This document shows, in pieces, positions 13,016 to 21,108 of a DNA stretch of 44,383 bases. This DNA is from Coriobacteriales bacterium (GTDB lineage: Bacteria > Actinomycetota > Coriobacteriia > Coriobacteriales > UBA8131). Under the pieces are notes generated by a model. It ran no database searches. It was not told the DNA's origin and saw nothing but the letters and a program-made list of their open reading frames with translations. Both the position numbers and the translations under genes were made by a program. The stretch's first letter is position 1. The number at the start of each line of letters is the position of its first letter. Location: the NCBI GenBank assembly GCA_031263025.1, contig JAISGO010000032.1, positions 1-44,383 of the forward strand. The letters run 5' to 3'.

Positions 13016-15360
13016 TAGTTATCCTCCTTCTCGAGCGGGCGCACGCGGCAGAGCGTGCTCTTATAGGTGCAGCCGAAACCAGCCTTGCCGGGATCGAAGG
13101 CGAGCAGATTGCCGACTGCCAAGTCCCAAAGGTCGTAGAGGTTGTCGGGGCTCCCCTCCGGATGCCACCACGCGTGGTCGGCGCTGACCACGCCATCCAT
13201 CACGCCCTGGTTGACCTTGACGATACGCTTACATTTGCCCCGGTCGTTCTCGACCCAGGCCCATTCGCCGTCACTGACACCGTACTTGTCAGCAGTGTGT
13301 TGGTTCATCTCCATCACCGGCTCGGGATGGAGGGCCCGCAGATGGGGGAATTGACGATGCTCGGAGTGGAAATAGCCCCAAGGCCGTGCACCGGTAGTGA
13401 GGATCAGAGGGTAATCCTTGAAAAGCTCTGGCGTCGACTTGGGGCCAGGGCTCGGCTCGAAGAACTCAGGCAGAGGATTGAGGCCGAGGTTACTGAGAAA
13501 ACTCGACCAGAGTTCGAGACGCCCGGTCGGGGTGTTGAAACCAGGCTTGCCGTCCAGGCGCAGCATTCCCTTCTCGTGCTTGTGGTACTCGAATGGAATA
13601 TAGGCCGGTGCTACTTCCCGCATGCTCTTGAAGTCGAAACCAGAGGGCTTGAGGATGTCATCGAACATCTCCTGGACGTCATTCCAGGGCCACGCCTCCG
13701 GGTTGAAGCGGCGCCCGAGCTCGAGGCAGATCTGCATGTCAGAGCGCCCCTCGGTCTCGGTCTCGATCGCCTTGTTGATGGTCTCGCCGCGCTGGGCGCC
13801 GTCACCGACGCGCAGCCCGTCCCGCTCCGGGTACATCAAAGCAGGCAAGACCACATCGCCGAGTGCCATGATAGTCGGGGTCATAAAGAGGTCGACACAG
13901 GCGATGAACTCGAGGTTGTTGTAGGCGGCAAGTTCGCGCTCGGGATCGGGCGAGGTGCAGGCTAAGAAATTGGTGGTCTCGATCCAGGCACCACGCAAAC
14001 GGTAGGGCTGGTCGGTCTCCAGCTGACTGATCATCTCGTCGGTCTGGCTCATAATGAAAGCTTGGCCGACCAGGGGATATTTGTCATAACCACAGCGCTT
14101 CTGGTCTTGGCCCTCGGGCAGCCACTCCCCGCCCCAGCCACCACCATAGTAGAGCAGGGTGGGCGGCGCGATCATGGCGCCAGGCTTCTCAATGTTGCCG
14201 GTGATCTCGAAAAGGGCGAGCAGGGCCTGTGAGGCGGGGATGGTCTCCTTGGTCATATCAATGGCCACGCCCCACTGCAGGATCGCGCTCTCGGCCTGGG
14301 CCAGGTCGCGGGCGGCTTGCACGATCTCATCTGCCTCAAGCCAAGTGATCTCTGCCACTGCTTCCGGCGTATAGGCGCTCACTGCTTCTTTCAGCTCATC
14401 GAAACCATAGCACCATTTGTCCACGAAGTCATGATCCCAGAGGTCCTCGGCGATGATCACGTTAATCATGCCGAGGGCAAGCGCACCATCGGTACCAGGA
14501 CGGATCTGCAAGAACTGACGTGCCCGCGAGGCTAGCCAGGTGCACTTGGGATCGACCACGATCAACTCGGAGCCGAGTCGCATACAATCCACTACCCAAT
14601 GGCCGTAGAGGCCGTCGGAATTGGAGACCAGGGGGTTGTTGCCCCAGACCACGATCCGCTCGGGCCGGTGCCATTCGGGATTGTCATAACGGTCGGCGAA
14701 CTCCTGGGAATAATCGCCAAGCCAAAACGACCCAGTGGTAGCAAAGCATGCCGTCACCCGGGGGGCATAGCAGCTCATGCCGCTGATATTGAGAACATAG
14801 TGGGGACTGCCGAAAGAGTACATTAAACGGGTGATGTACTGGGCGATGTCACGGCCAGTACCTTGGCAGAAGAGCACGCTCTCGGCACCGCTCTCCTCCT
14901 TGAAGCGCTGGAAGTTCTGATAAATCAGGTCGTAGGCCTCGTCCCAGCTGATCCGCTGCCATTTGTCCTTGCCCCGGTCGGCCCGCTCGCGTTTCATCGG
15001 GTAGCGCAGACGGCTGGGGTTGGTGATCGCCTCTGGCACCGCTATGCAGCGTACGCAGAGGCGACCTTGGTTGTAGGGGTTCTCCGGGTCACCCTCGACC
15101 TTAACCAGGTGCCCGTCGGCGTCGCTGTACATCAGCACGCCGCAGCCGTCATGACAGCCCGGGCCCGACCAGGCGCTACCCCGGGTCACGGTGAGGCCGT
15201 CCTGCTCGTAGCGCCAAGGATGGGCGTGTTCGACCAGCCCGAAAGACTTGCCGTTGGCCTCGAAGTTAAGGGCGTCCTGCCCTGACTTGTAGGAATTCGA
15301 CTTCATGTCGTCATTGGTGGTGACGCTGTCGAAGTCATGCTGCTCGATGTGCTCTGCCAT
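13015..15360 (-). CDS. Molybdopterin (bis-MGD) oxidoreductase, catalytic subunit
   Basis: 781 residues from the ATG at 15360, which has GGGGAGG directly upstream; the longer reading is not supported. DMSO-reductase-superfamily features: CHDGCGVL (Cys 69, 73), VEGDPENPYNQGRLCVRC (Cys 102, 105), then NPSRLRYPMKR, WDEAYDLI, VVWGNNPLVSN and a C-terminal molybdopterin-binding domain (LILTTGARPWGYFHSEHRQ). The usual first Cys of the 4Fe-4S motif is absent. Cys 197 (GMSCYAP) is my candidate for the Mo ligand. There is no twin-arginine signal, so the enzyme should be cytoplasmic, unlike respiratory DmsA. Cytoplasmic relatives include transhydroxylase/acetylene-hydratase-like enzymes and gut catechol dehydroxylases. 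Substrate cannot be read from sequence. Confidence 0.92.
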   Translation of the reverse strand: MAEHIEQHDFDSVTTNDDMKSNSYKSGQDALNFEANGKSFGLVEHAHPWRYEQDGLTVTRGSAWSGPGCHDGCGVLMYSDADGHLVKVEGDPENPYNQGRLCVRCIAVPEAITNPSRLRYPMKRERADRGKDKWQRISWDEAYDLIYQNFQRFKEESGAESVLFCQGTGRDIAQYITRLMYSFGSPHYVLNISGMSCYAPRVTACFATTGSFWLGDYSQEFADRYDNPEWHRPERIVVWGNNPLVSNSDGLYGHWVVDCMRLGSELIVVDPKCTWLASRARQFLQIRPGTDGALALGMINVIIAEDLWDHDFVDKWCYGFDELKEAVSAYTPEAVAEITWLEADEIVQAARDLAQAESAILQWGVAIDMTKETIPASQALLALFEITGNIEKPGAMIAPPTLLYYGGGWGGEWLPEGQDQKRCGYDKYPLVGQAFIMSQTDEMISQLETDQPYRLRGAWIETTNFLACTSPDPERELAAYNNLEFIACVDLFMTPTIMALGDVVLPALMYPERDGLRVGDGAQRGETINKAIETETEGRSDMQICLELGRRFNPEAWPWNDVQEMFDDILKPSGFDFKSMREVAPAYIPFEYHKHEKGMLRLDGKPGFNTPTGRLELWSSFLSNLGLNPLPEFFEPSPGPKSTPELFKDYPLILTTGARPWGYFHSEHRQFPHLRALHPEPVMEMNQHTADKYGVSDGEWAWVENDRGKCKRIVKVNQGVMDGVVSADHAWWHPEGSPDNLYDLWDLAVGNLLAFDPGKAGFGCTYKSTLCRVRPLEKEDN

Positions 15361-15436
15361 CGACCTCCCCTTCCCCTCTTTGATTCTCCTCCTTATCAGG
15401 ATAAGGGCAAGCCCCAAAAAAGTCAAGGCACAGAGC

Positions 15437-15471
15437 TTGGCTTATGTAAAAGCAAACTTTACATAAGCCAA
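15437..15471. promoter_or_regulatory. 14-bp inverted repeat upstream of the oxidoreductase operon
   Basis: Perfect arms TTGGCTTATGTAAA and TTTACATAAGCCAA around AGCAAAC, 77 bp upstream of the oxidoreductase ATG and 50 bp past the end of the NlpC/P60 gene. No U-tract follows on either strand, which argues for an operator rather than a terminator, though either is possible. No regulator gene is adjacent. Confidence 0.5.
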
Positions 15472-15520
15472 CAAACGTCTCATAACCGTAAGAAGCCTCC
15501 CTTTGTAACGGTTTGGGCGC

Positions 15521-17017
15521 TTAAATCACCCTAAAGGCATTGACGATGCAGTCATAGGTGGGCGCGAGCTTAGTGCCGAGTTTGCGCCAGGGGCTAAGGT
15601 CGGTCACCAGGCATTTGAGCACCCTGTCCTCCTTGCCGCTGGGCTTCAGCCAAAAACCGCCGGTGGCCTGCAGAACATAGGGCACCCCAGTCTGCTTACC
15701 GAGGTAGAAGAGGATATGCCCCTTGATGCAGAGGATACTGGCGCTAGGCAGCTTGGTGATGGTCTTCAGGCGCTGGGCGTCGCTCTTGCCGGACATGAGG
15801 ATATGGGCACCACTGGCCACGCCAATAGCGGCGGAGTTCTTGGGGATGAGCACGCCGCAAGTGCGGTAGACCACGTTGACCAAGCCCGAGCAGTCAACAT
15901 TGGACGAACCCTCACCCCAGCCGTAGGTGTCACCATACCAACAGAGCGCGGATTTGACCAAGTTGCGGCTGGTATAAGGCTGCCAGCCGAGGTAAAGCGC
16001 AGGGTCGGCGGTGATAGTCTGGGTAGTCGTAGTGAAATCACCAGAACTATCACTTGCCGGCGACTTGATCTGGTAGCTGGTCGCACTCGCGGCAGCTGGA
16101 GCAGCCAAGGGGATGATCGAACCCATCTGCCAGGAGGTATCACCTTGGCTATAACTGCGCCCGATCACGGTCAGGAAATCAGCGCTCTCGCCCCAGGCAT
16201 AACCGGCATAGCGCTCGTAGGTGCCACGGTCGGTAAAGCCGATGGAAGAAGCCTTGACCCAACCGGTGCAGAGATATGAGTGGGCGTAGTACCACTGTCC
16301 GTCAGCGCTGGTAGCGAAGATCAACAGTGGCTCGTCCGGCCCGAGCGAGGCCACCTGGAAGAGGTTGAGCCGCCCGTCATCGCCCTTATCGGCGAAGACC
16401 GCATCTGATGGCACGTTCTTGAAATCGGTGTGGGCTACGGTGATGGCGTAGCGGGCTTTGAGGCTACCGCTATAGCTGTCTAGGTTGGCGTTGGCAGTGA
16501 TCTGGGCAAGCTCTGCTGGAGTCCAATAGTCGCCGCCCGCATCGACATAGGGGCCGCCGGAGAGGCTGGCGTCCCAGAGATAACCATCGCGGTTCTCCTT
16601 GATGAGCTTAGCCGCACTGATACTGGTCTTAGCGCTGCGCATATCAACGATCATGTCGGGGCCGAGCCTAGCCTGGGAGCGGTTGTAGGCCAGTATCTCG
16701 GACTTGTCCAAGACCACCTTGTCGTTAACCCCGTCAAGACTTAAGGGGTCGATACTGGCGGCGCTCGCCCGGTTGGCCAGGTTGGTCGCTTTGGCCGAGA
16801 TCACCGGATAGGTCTGATCGGTAGTGGCAGCCGGGGCGCTGGACGCCGGGCTCGACGAAGTAGCACTGGGAGTATTTGATCCGCTACATGCTGTCAATGT
16901 GAAAACGCAGGATAGGAAGCAGCAGATTACTGCACAGCAAACAACTCGGCCTTGTCTACCTTGAACTCTTACATGGTCGGACGAAAGCCACTGTCCCTTT
17001 TGCCTCACCTGTCTCAT
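15521..17017 (-). CDS. NlpC/P60 lipoprotein endopeptidase with SH3-like domains
   Basis: 498 residues. A lipobox LTAC (Cys 44) after a hydrophobic stretch marks a lipoprotein. A Ser/Ala linker, an N-terminal stabilising region (DLMIVDMR-like: GPDMIVDMRSAKTS), and SH3-like segments (ATSADGQWYYAHSYLCTGWVKASSIGF) precede the C-terminal NlpC/P60 domain with catalytic Cys 376 (NVDCSGLV) and His 434 (IKGHILFYLG). This layout matches gamma-D-Glu-diaminoacyl peptidases of the YkfC type that cut wall stem peptides. It ends the minus-strand zinc-ribbon cluster, 30 bp after the preceding gene. Confidence 0.9.
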   Translation of the reverse strand: MRQVRQKGQWLSSDHVRVQGRQGRVVCCAVICCFLSCVFTLTACSGSNTPSATSSSPASSAPAATTDQTYPVISAKATNLANRASAASIDPLSLDGVNDKVVLDKSEILAYNRSQARLGPDMIVDMRSAKTSISAAKLIKENRDGYLWDASLSGGPYVDAGGDYWTPAELAQITANANLDSYSGSLKARYAITVAHTDFKNVPSDAVFADKGDDGRLNLFQVASLGPDEPLLIFATSADGQWYYAHSYLCTGWVKASSIGFTDRGTYERYAGYAWGESADFLTVIGRSYSQGDTSWQMGSIIPLAAPAAASATSYQIKSPASDSSGDFTTTTQTITADPALYLGWQPYTSRNLVKSALCWYGDTYGWGEGSSNVDCSGLVNVVYRTCGVLIPKNSAAIGVASGAHILMSGKSDAQRLKTITKLPSASILCIKGHILFYLGKQTGVPYVLQATGGFWLKPSGKEDRVLKCLVTDLSPWRKLGTKLAPTYDCIVNAFRVI

Positions 17018-17047
17018 ATCTTGCCTTTCTTAGGAACGCTTATCTAT

Positions 17048-17641
17048 TTAGTCTTTCATGAACGCGGCAATGAAGTACTTGATCGCCCCGACCACGAGGG
17101 CAATGGTAATAATCCAGCCTGGATAGAAAGTGAGATTGACCAACAAGGATGTGCCAAGATCACCAGCGTTGGTATAGCGGGTACTGAACATCGAGGAGCC
17201 GCCCAAGCCCTGGCAGACGTTGCAGATCAGGAAGACCACCACCGCCGCCGCCAACAAGATGAAGCCAACGGCTACGCAGGTACCGGTGGTACTGTTCTTC
17301 TTCTTAGCTTGCACGGGGACAGCCTTGACCGACTCCGCCGCCGCCATTTTAGCAGCTTGCGGCTCAGTGCCTGCGACGTTGACGACCTTGCCATCAGCCG
17401 CACTCGCCACAGACACCCCAGGTTCGGCTGCAGCAGACGTGATAACCTCGCCTGAAACGCTGGGTTGAGCTAACACAACGGCTTCTGCAGCCAGCTGGGC
17501 TCCCTGGCTGGCGCTATTAGCCGTCTTTGGCGCGGCTGGTTCGACAGCTTGCGGTTCAGCCACAACCTCGACCGGGTTGCCGCAAGTGGTACAGAACTTA
17601 GCCTTTTCGGGGAGCTTACTGCCACATTTAGTGCAGAACAT
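17048..17641 (-). CDS. Zinc-ribbon membrane protein (Cys4 + two TM)
   Basis: 197 residues. An N-terminal zinc ribbon MFCTKCGSKL...FCTTCG (Cys 3, 6, 17, 20) is followed by an Ala/Val/Pro-rich linker of about 95 residues and two hydrophobic segments (VAVGFILLAAAVVVFLICNV; YPGWIITIALVVGAIKYFI). The ATG overlaps the stop of the upstream zinc-ribbon gene (TGATG). By topology the ribbon is cytoplasmic. The CxxC-x10-CxxC spacing is identical in all ribbons of this cluster. Confidence 0.75.
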   Translation of the reverse strand: MFCTKCGSKLPEKAKFCTTCGNPVEVVAEPQAVEPAAPKTANSASQGAQLAAEAVVLAQPSVSGEVITSAAAEPGVSVASAADGKVVNVAGTEPQAAKMAAAESVKAVPVQAKKKNSTTGTCVAVGFILLAAAVVVFLICNVCQGLGGSSMFSTRYTNAGDLGTSLLVNLTFYPGWIITIALVVGAIKYFIAAFMKD

Positions 17642-18627
17642 CAGAGTGCCTCCTTAGTCAACGGACGTCCACAGCCCACGCAGAATTTAGCATCAGGGGC
17701 AAGTCTGGCCCCACATTGGGTACAGAATTTAGGCTGGCCAGAAGCAGCAGGAACAGCCGGAGCAACTGTCGCTACAGGGATTTGCGACGGGCTAACCACC
17801 GCCTGGCCAGGTATAGGGGTACCTGCAAGAGCATTTGCGTTTGCCATCGTAGGAGCTGCACCAAGGGTCACTGGCTTAATCGCAGGAAGTTCCCCGGCGT
17901 GACGGGGTGCCAGTTGGGGCGCCCGATAGCTGGTTTGAAAAGTAAAAGAGGCCTTCAACAAGACTTGCTCGCCCTGCCAATCAGCCTGCCCGGCGATCAC
18001 ACGCTCAAGCTGGTCACGTTCGGACTCACTCAAATCGTCCCAGTGAGCGAGGCGGTCAGCGGCAATCTTGGCAAGCAGCTGGCCGGCGATAATCGAAGCG
18101 TCTTGGGCAGAAGACAGGGCCAAGCTGATTCGCCAAACATCTTGGTCATCGTCTTTGTAGTAGATGATAAGCCTCTCACCACTCAGGAAACCAGTCTTGC
18201 GTGTATAGTCAATCCGGTAAATCCAATCATAATAGACCTGGCCGGCCATCACCTTGCCGTTGCGCTTGGCCTTGGCCATACCGGCGCTGACTGCCATTGC
18301 ACCCAGCGCGACCAAGGCACCCAAGCCTGTGCCCGACCAGAAGCTGCCCTTAGTGAACTTCTTGCAGTTGAATAGCACCCGATAATCGCTGAAGTAAACA
18401 TCCATCTTCATATCAGAACTACCATCAAGCAGGTCTTTGAAGCCTTTACCCAAATCCCGCTTTAAGTTCCAGCCTTTAGTAACGAGCAGACGGATGGGCT
18501 TGCCCTCATCGGAGCCGAGGATGCATTCGCCAACTTGGTCGATGGCAAGGTCGCGGGCAAGGCGAGGATTGCCGGAATCCTCAACCTGGTTAGGGTACTC
18601 GATAACAGTGAAACAAGGATAGCCCAC
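17641..18627 (-). CDS. Zinc-ribbon protein with PH/GRAM-like N-terminal domain
   Basis: 328 residues. Unlike its neighbours the zinc ribbon is C-terminal (FCTQCGARL...FCVGCG, Cys 302, 305, 316, 319). The N-terminal half has strands and a short Gly/Ala-rich hydrophobic stretch (GTGLGALVALGAMAVSAGMA) between beta segments (MDVYFSDYRVLFNCKKF; YYDWIYRIDYTRKTG), like PH/GRAM-type lipid-binding modules. No signal peptide is present, so it is probably a cytoplasmic or membrane-attached partner. Function unknown; the PH-like call is inferred from pattern only. Confidence 0.65.
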   Translation of the reverse strand: MGYPCFTVIEYPNQVEDSGNPRLARDLAIDQVGECILGSDEGKPIRLLVTKGWNLKRDLGKGFKDLLDGSSDMKMDVYFSDYRVLFNCKKFTKGSFWSGTGLGALVALGAMAVSAGMAKAKRNGKVMAGQVYYDWIYRIDYTRKTGFLSGERLIIYYKDDDQDVWRISLALSSAQDASIIAGQLLAKIAADRLAHWDDLSESERDQLERVIAGQADWQGEQVLLKASFTFQTSYRAPQLAPRHAGELPAIKPVTLGAAPTMANANALAGTPIPGQAVVSPSQIPVATVAPAVPAASGQPKFCTQCGARLAPDAKFCVGCGRPLTKEAL

Positions 18628-18641
18628 GCTCTGCCCCCTTC

Positions 18642-20831
18642 CTATTCCCCATAAGTCGCGACAAACTGTTTGACCAGCTGGGCATCGGCCTTATAGGAGG
18701 TATAGCCGCGTTTGCGCAAGAGCTTGCGCATGGTGATGGCGTTTTTGGTCTCCAGGCTAGAGAGATCGGAGTCTTTGAAGCTGCTGTCCTCGCTATAACG
18801 GCCATTGTAATAGCCGCCTGGGGTGTAGAAGATGGTGTCAAGCTCTTTGATCTTGGTGAAGGGGCGGCCATGGCGGGCGTAGATCTCGTTGATGGCGACC
18901 TCGATCTCGGCGTCGGTCAGGCCGGCAAGGTCAGAGGCACTGATCTTGGAGGTGGCGCTGTCCGGTACCAGGTCGGCATGGGAGACGTTACTGCCAGCGG
19001 CGCTGCTCTGACCGCTGACCGGGCTCTGACCGTTAGTCACGGTAGAGGGTGAGTAAGCATTGGAGGTGGCGCTGCCGACCACATCTGAGAAATCATCTTC
19101 CAGCTTCTGTACCACCGTGTCAGCGCCAGTACCGAACTGCGCTCCGTCGATGTAGAGACAGGGGATGTACTGCACTGCCGGGTTGGTACTGGCCAAGACC
19201 AAGGTGACGTGGGCCGCCACCTGGGGGTGCTGGTTAAGCCAGTCGGTGACTTGGTTGGAGTACTCACACCAGTTCTCATAGTAGAGGATGTAGGTGTGGG
19301 ACTGCCAGGTGTCGGTGGAGGTGGACGTAGAGGGTGCAGGCGTGCTCTGATAGGCACTGCTGCCGATCATAGACCCGTTGCCGCTGACAGTGATCTTGGC
19401 TGTGCCGTCGAGGCCGATCACCCTAAACTGCAGCGCACTCTGCGAACTTTGCCAGGTGGGTATCTGATAGTAGATCTGGCCTTCAACTATGGAGTAGTCA
19501 TCGATTGCATCATCACAGATCAGCTGTGCATTGCCACCGTTAAGGTTTAAGCGATAGAGGTTGTAACCACCATCAGTGTCTTGGGTCTCGTTTTGGTAAC
19601 TCGTGCCGCTGACGTCATCCGTCCAAACCGAGAAATAAAGCCAGCCATCGTTGCCTTGCAATTCAGAAATGTCATCCTTACCCTTACGGATTACCGTGAC
19701 AGCAGAGCTATTAATGTCAAAACTGCAAAGCAGGGATTCGACGTCATCCTCGCCATAGTCGATATCGGCAACGAAGAAGACTTTGCTGCCCTCGACTATG
19801 AATTCATCAAAATCCCTATAACGGTCACCATTAATAGAGCCGTCAAGCAGGACGTGATTGTCGCTGTCATTGCAGCTGATCATACAGAGGATAGTGTCGG
19901 CATCATCGTCCTCGCCAAGATAGAAGATCTCACTGCCGATGACTTTGAAGTCCGAGCAACCGGCGGTCTGCGTGAATTCATGTGGACGGGCGGCGGCGGT
20001 ATTCGCAAGCGGTAAGCTGTAAAGCTCACTTTGGGAGTCATCATCGTTTGAGTCTGCTGACACGATGAAGTAGATCGTATCGCCGCTGATCTGGAAACTA
20101 TCGACTCCGTTGGAATTGCTATAGAGGTCAGACTGGCCGCTGCCATCCTCGTTAATGGCGGCGATCACCCCTGTGTCGTCTTCCTCATCGTCATCATCAC
20201 TATCGACATAATCATAAGTGTAATAAATGCGCCCTTGCACAATCTGCATGTCTTGCACAGCCACTTCGTCTTTATCGGTGAGCTCCCGGTATCCGCTGCC
20301 GTCCAGGCCGATACGGACGAGGTAGTTGCCCTGCTCCCCGGCATTCCCACCCCAGGCGATGAAGTAGAGGGTATCGCCGTCGAGGATGATGCCATCGGTC
20401 GGCTCTGCATCCGATACCTCCACCAAGCCCGTGCCATCGCGGTTGCTACGATAGACGCCAGCGGTTTCATCAGCAGCAGCGTCGCCGGCATTGGCCCAGA
20501 AGATGTATTGGCCTGTGACCACGACCGAGCCAGACTGGAGAAGCTGTCCGCCAGCGCCGGTGTTAGTAATCTGGTTGGGGTCGGCAGCGGCGGCGGTGCC
20601 TGATCCGGAGAAGTGGAAATTGCCCAAGTTCGGAACCAAGATGGCCACGATGCAAACCACGACCATCACCACGGATAAAACAACAGTCGAAGGCTCGGCT
20701 TTGAAGCGTGCAGCCTTCGCAGCTCTCTGACCATCATCACCCTCATCCGCCGAGGCGGCGGGACTAGGCACGGCACTCACTAAAGCGGCAGCGCTTGAGG
20801 CTGGCGCAGCGGTTACCACATCGCCGGGCAA
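18642..20831 (-). CDS. 3' part of split protein: DUF5050-like propeller, Trx-like, YARHG
   Basis: 729 residues if started at the TTG at 20831. A membrane helix (VVLSVVMVVVCIVAILVPNL) follows a low-complexity start. A ~380-residue beta-propeller-like region has repeats of the form YRSNRDGTGLVEVSD / ILDGDTLYFIAW, typical of DUF5050. A thioredoxin-like module follows (ILYYENWCEYSNQVTDWL) with CxxS instead of CxxC, then a YARHG domain (EVAINEIYARHGRPFTK) near the C-terminus. It is in the same frame as the zinc-ribbon ORF upstream, separated only by a TAG at 20856-20858, so both were one ~799-residue protein. As it stands this part has no good ribosome site. Confidence 0.7.
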   Translation of the reverse strand: MPGDVVTAAPASSAAALVSAVPSPAASADEGDDGQRAAKAARFKAEPSTVVLSVVMVVVCIVAILVPNLGNFHFSGSGTAAAADPNQITNTGAGGQLLQSGSVVVTGQYIFWANAGDAAADETAGVYRSNRDGTGLVEVSDAEPTDGIILDGDTLYFIAWGGNAGEQGNYLVRIGLDGSGYRELTDKDEVAVQDMQIVQGRIYYTYDYVDSDDDDEEDDTGVIAAINEDGSGQSDLYSNSNGVDSFQISGDTIYFIVSADSNDDDSQSELYSLPLANTAAARPHEFTQTAGCSDFKVIGSEIFYLGEDDDADTILCMISCNDSDNHVLLDGSINGDRYRDFDEFIVEGSKVFFVADIDYGEDDVESLLCSFDINSSAVTVIRKGKDDISELQGNDGWLYFSVWTDDVSGTSYQNETQDTDGGYNLYRLNLNGGNAQLICDDAIDDYSIVEGQIYYQIPTWQSSQSALQFRVIGLDGTAKITVSGNGSMIGSSAYQSTPAPSTSTSTDTWQSHTYILYYENWCEYSNQVTDWLNQHPQVAAHVTLVLASTNPAVQYIPCLYIDGAQFGTGADTVVQKLEDDFSDVVGSATSNAYSPSTVTNGQSPVSGQSSAAGSNVSHADLVPDSATSKISASDLAGLTDAEIEVAINEIYARHGRPFTKIKELDTIFYTPGGYYNGRYSEDSSFKDSDLSSLETKNAITMRKLLRKRGYTSYKADAQLVKQFVATYGE

Positions 20832-20848
20832 GGCAGAGGCGGTCGAAG

Positions 20849-20885
20849 CAGACAGCTACGCCGGAGCCTCTGGCGTAGCTGTCTG
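20849..20885. repeat. 14-bp hairpin that contains the amber stop
   Basis: Perfect arms CAGACAGCTACGCC (20849-20862) and GGCGTAGCTGTCTG (20872-20885) with a 9-nt loop. The minus-strand TAG (20856-20858) lies in one arm. The arms are in coding sequence on both sides of the stop. Confidence 0.7.
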
Positions 20886-21044
20886 GGCCTGCACCTCTGG
20901 GTCAGGTTCTACGGGTATTTGAGCTGGGGGTTCTGCCGCAGCAGGCGCAGCCTGAGCCTCCTCCCCAACCCCGGTCGGGCTACCGCAATAAGGGCAGAAC
21001 TTGACCTGGTCCTTGATTTGTTTGCCACATTGTGCACAGTACAT
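20856..21044 (-). CDS. 5' part of split protein: zinc ribbon and linker
   Basis: 62 residues from the ATG at 21044: MYCAQCGKQI...FCPYCG (Cys 3, 6, 17, 20) and a Pro/Ala/Glu linker ending ATPEAPA before TAG. The frame stays open after the TAG into the 729-residue ORF, which begins with the same kind of Ala/Pro-rich linker. It is therefore best read as the N-terminus of one interrupted zinc-ribbon/propeller/YARHG protein. It could still be made as a short soluble ribbon peptide. Confidence 0.6.
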   Translation of the reverse strand: MYCAQCGKQIKDQVKFCPYCGSPTGVGEEAQAAPAAAEPPAQIPVEPDPEVQAQTATPEAPA

Positions 21045-21108
21045 AGTAAATGCCCCCCGTATCCTTGATGTCTTGGAAGAGCCAAATTGAGCCTTCCAGG
21101 TCTTTTTC

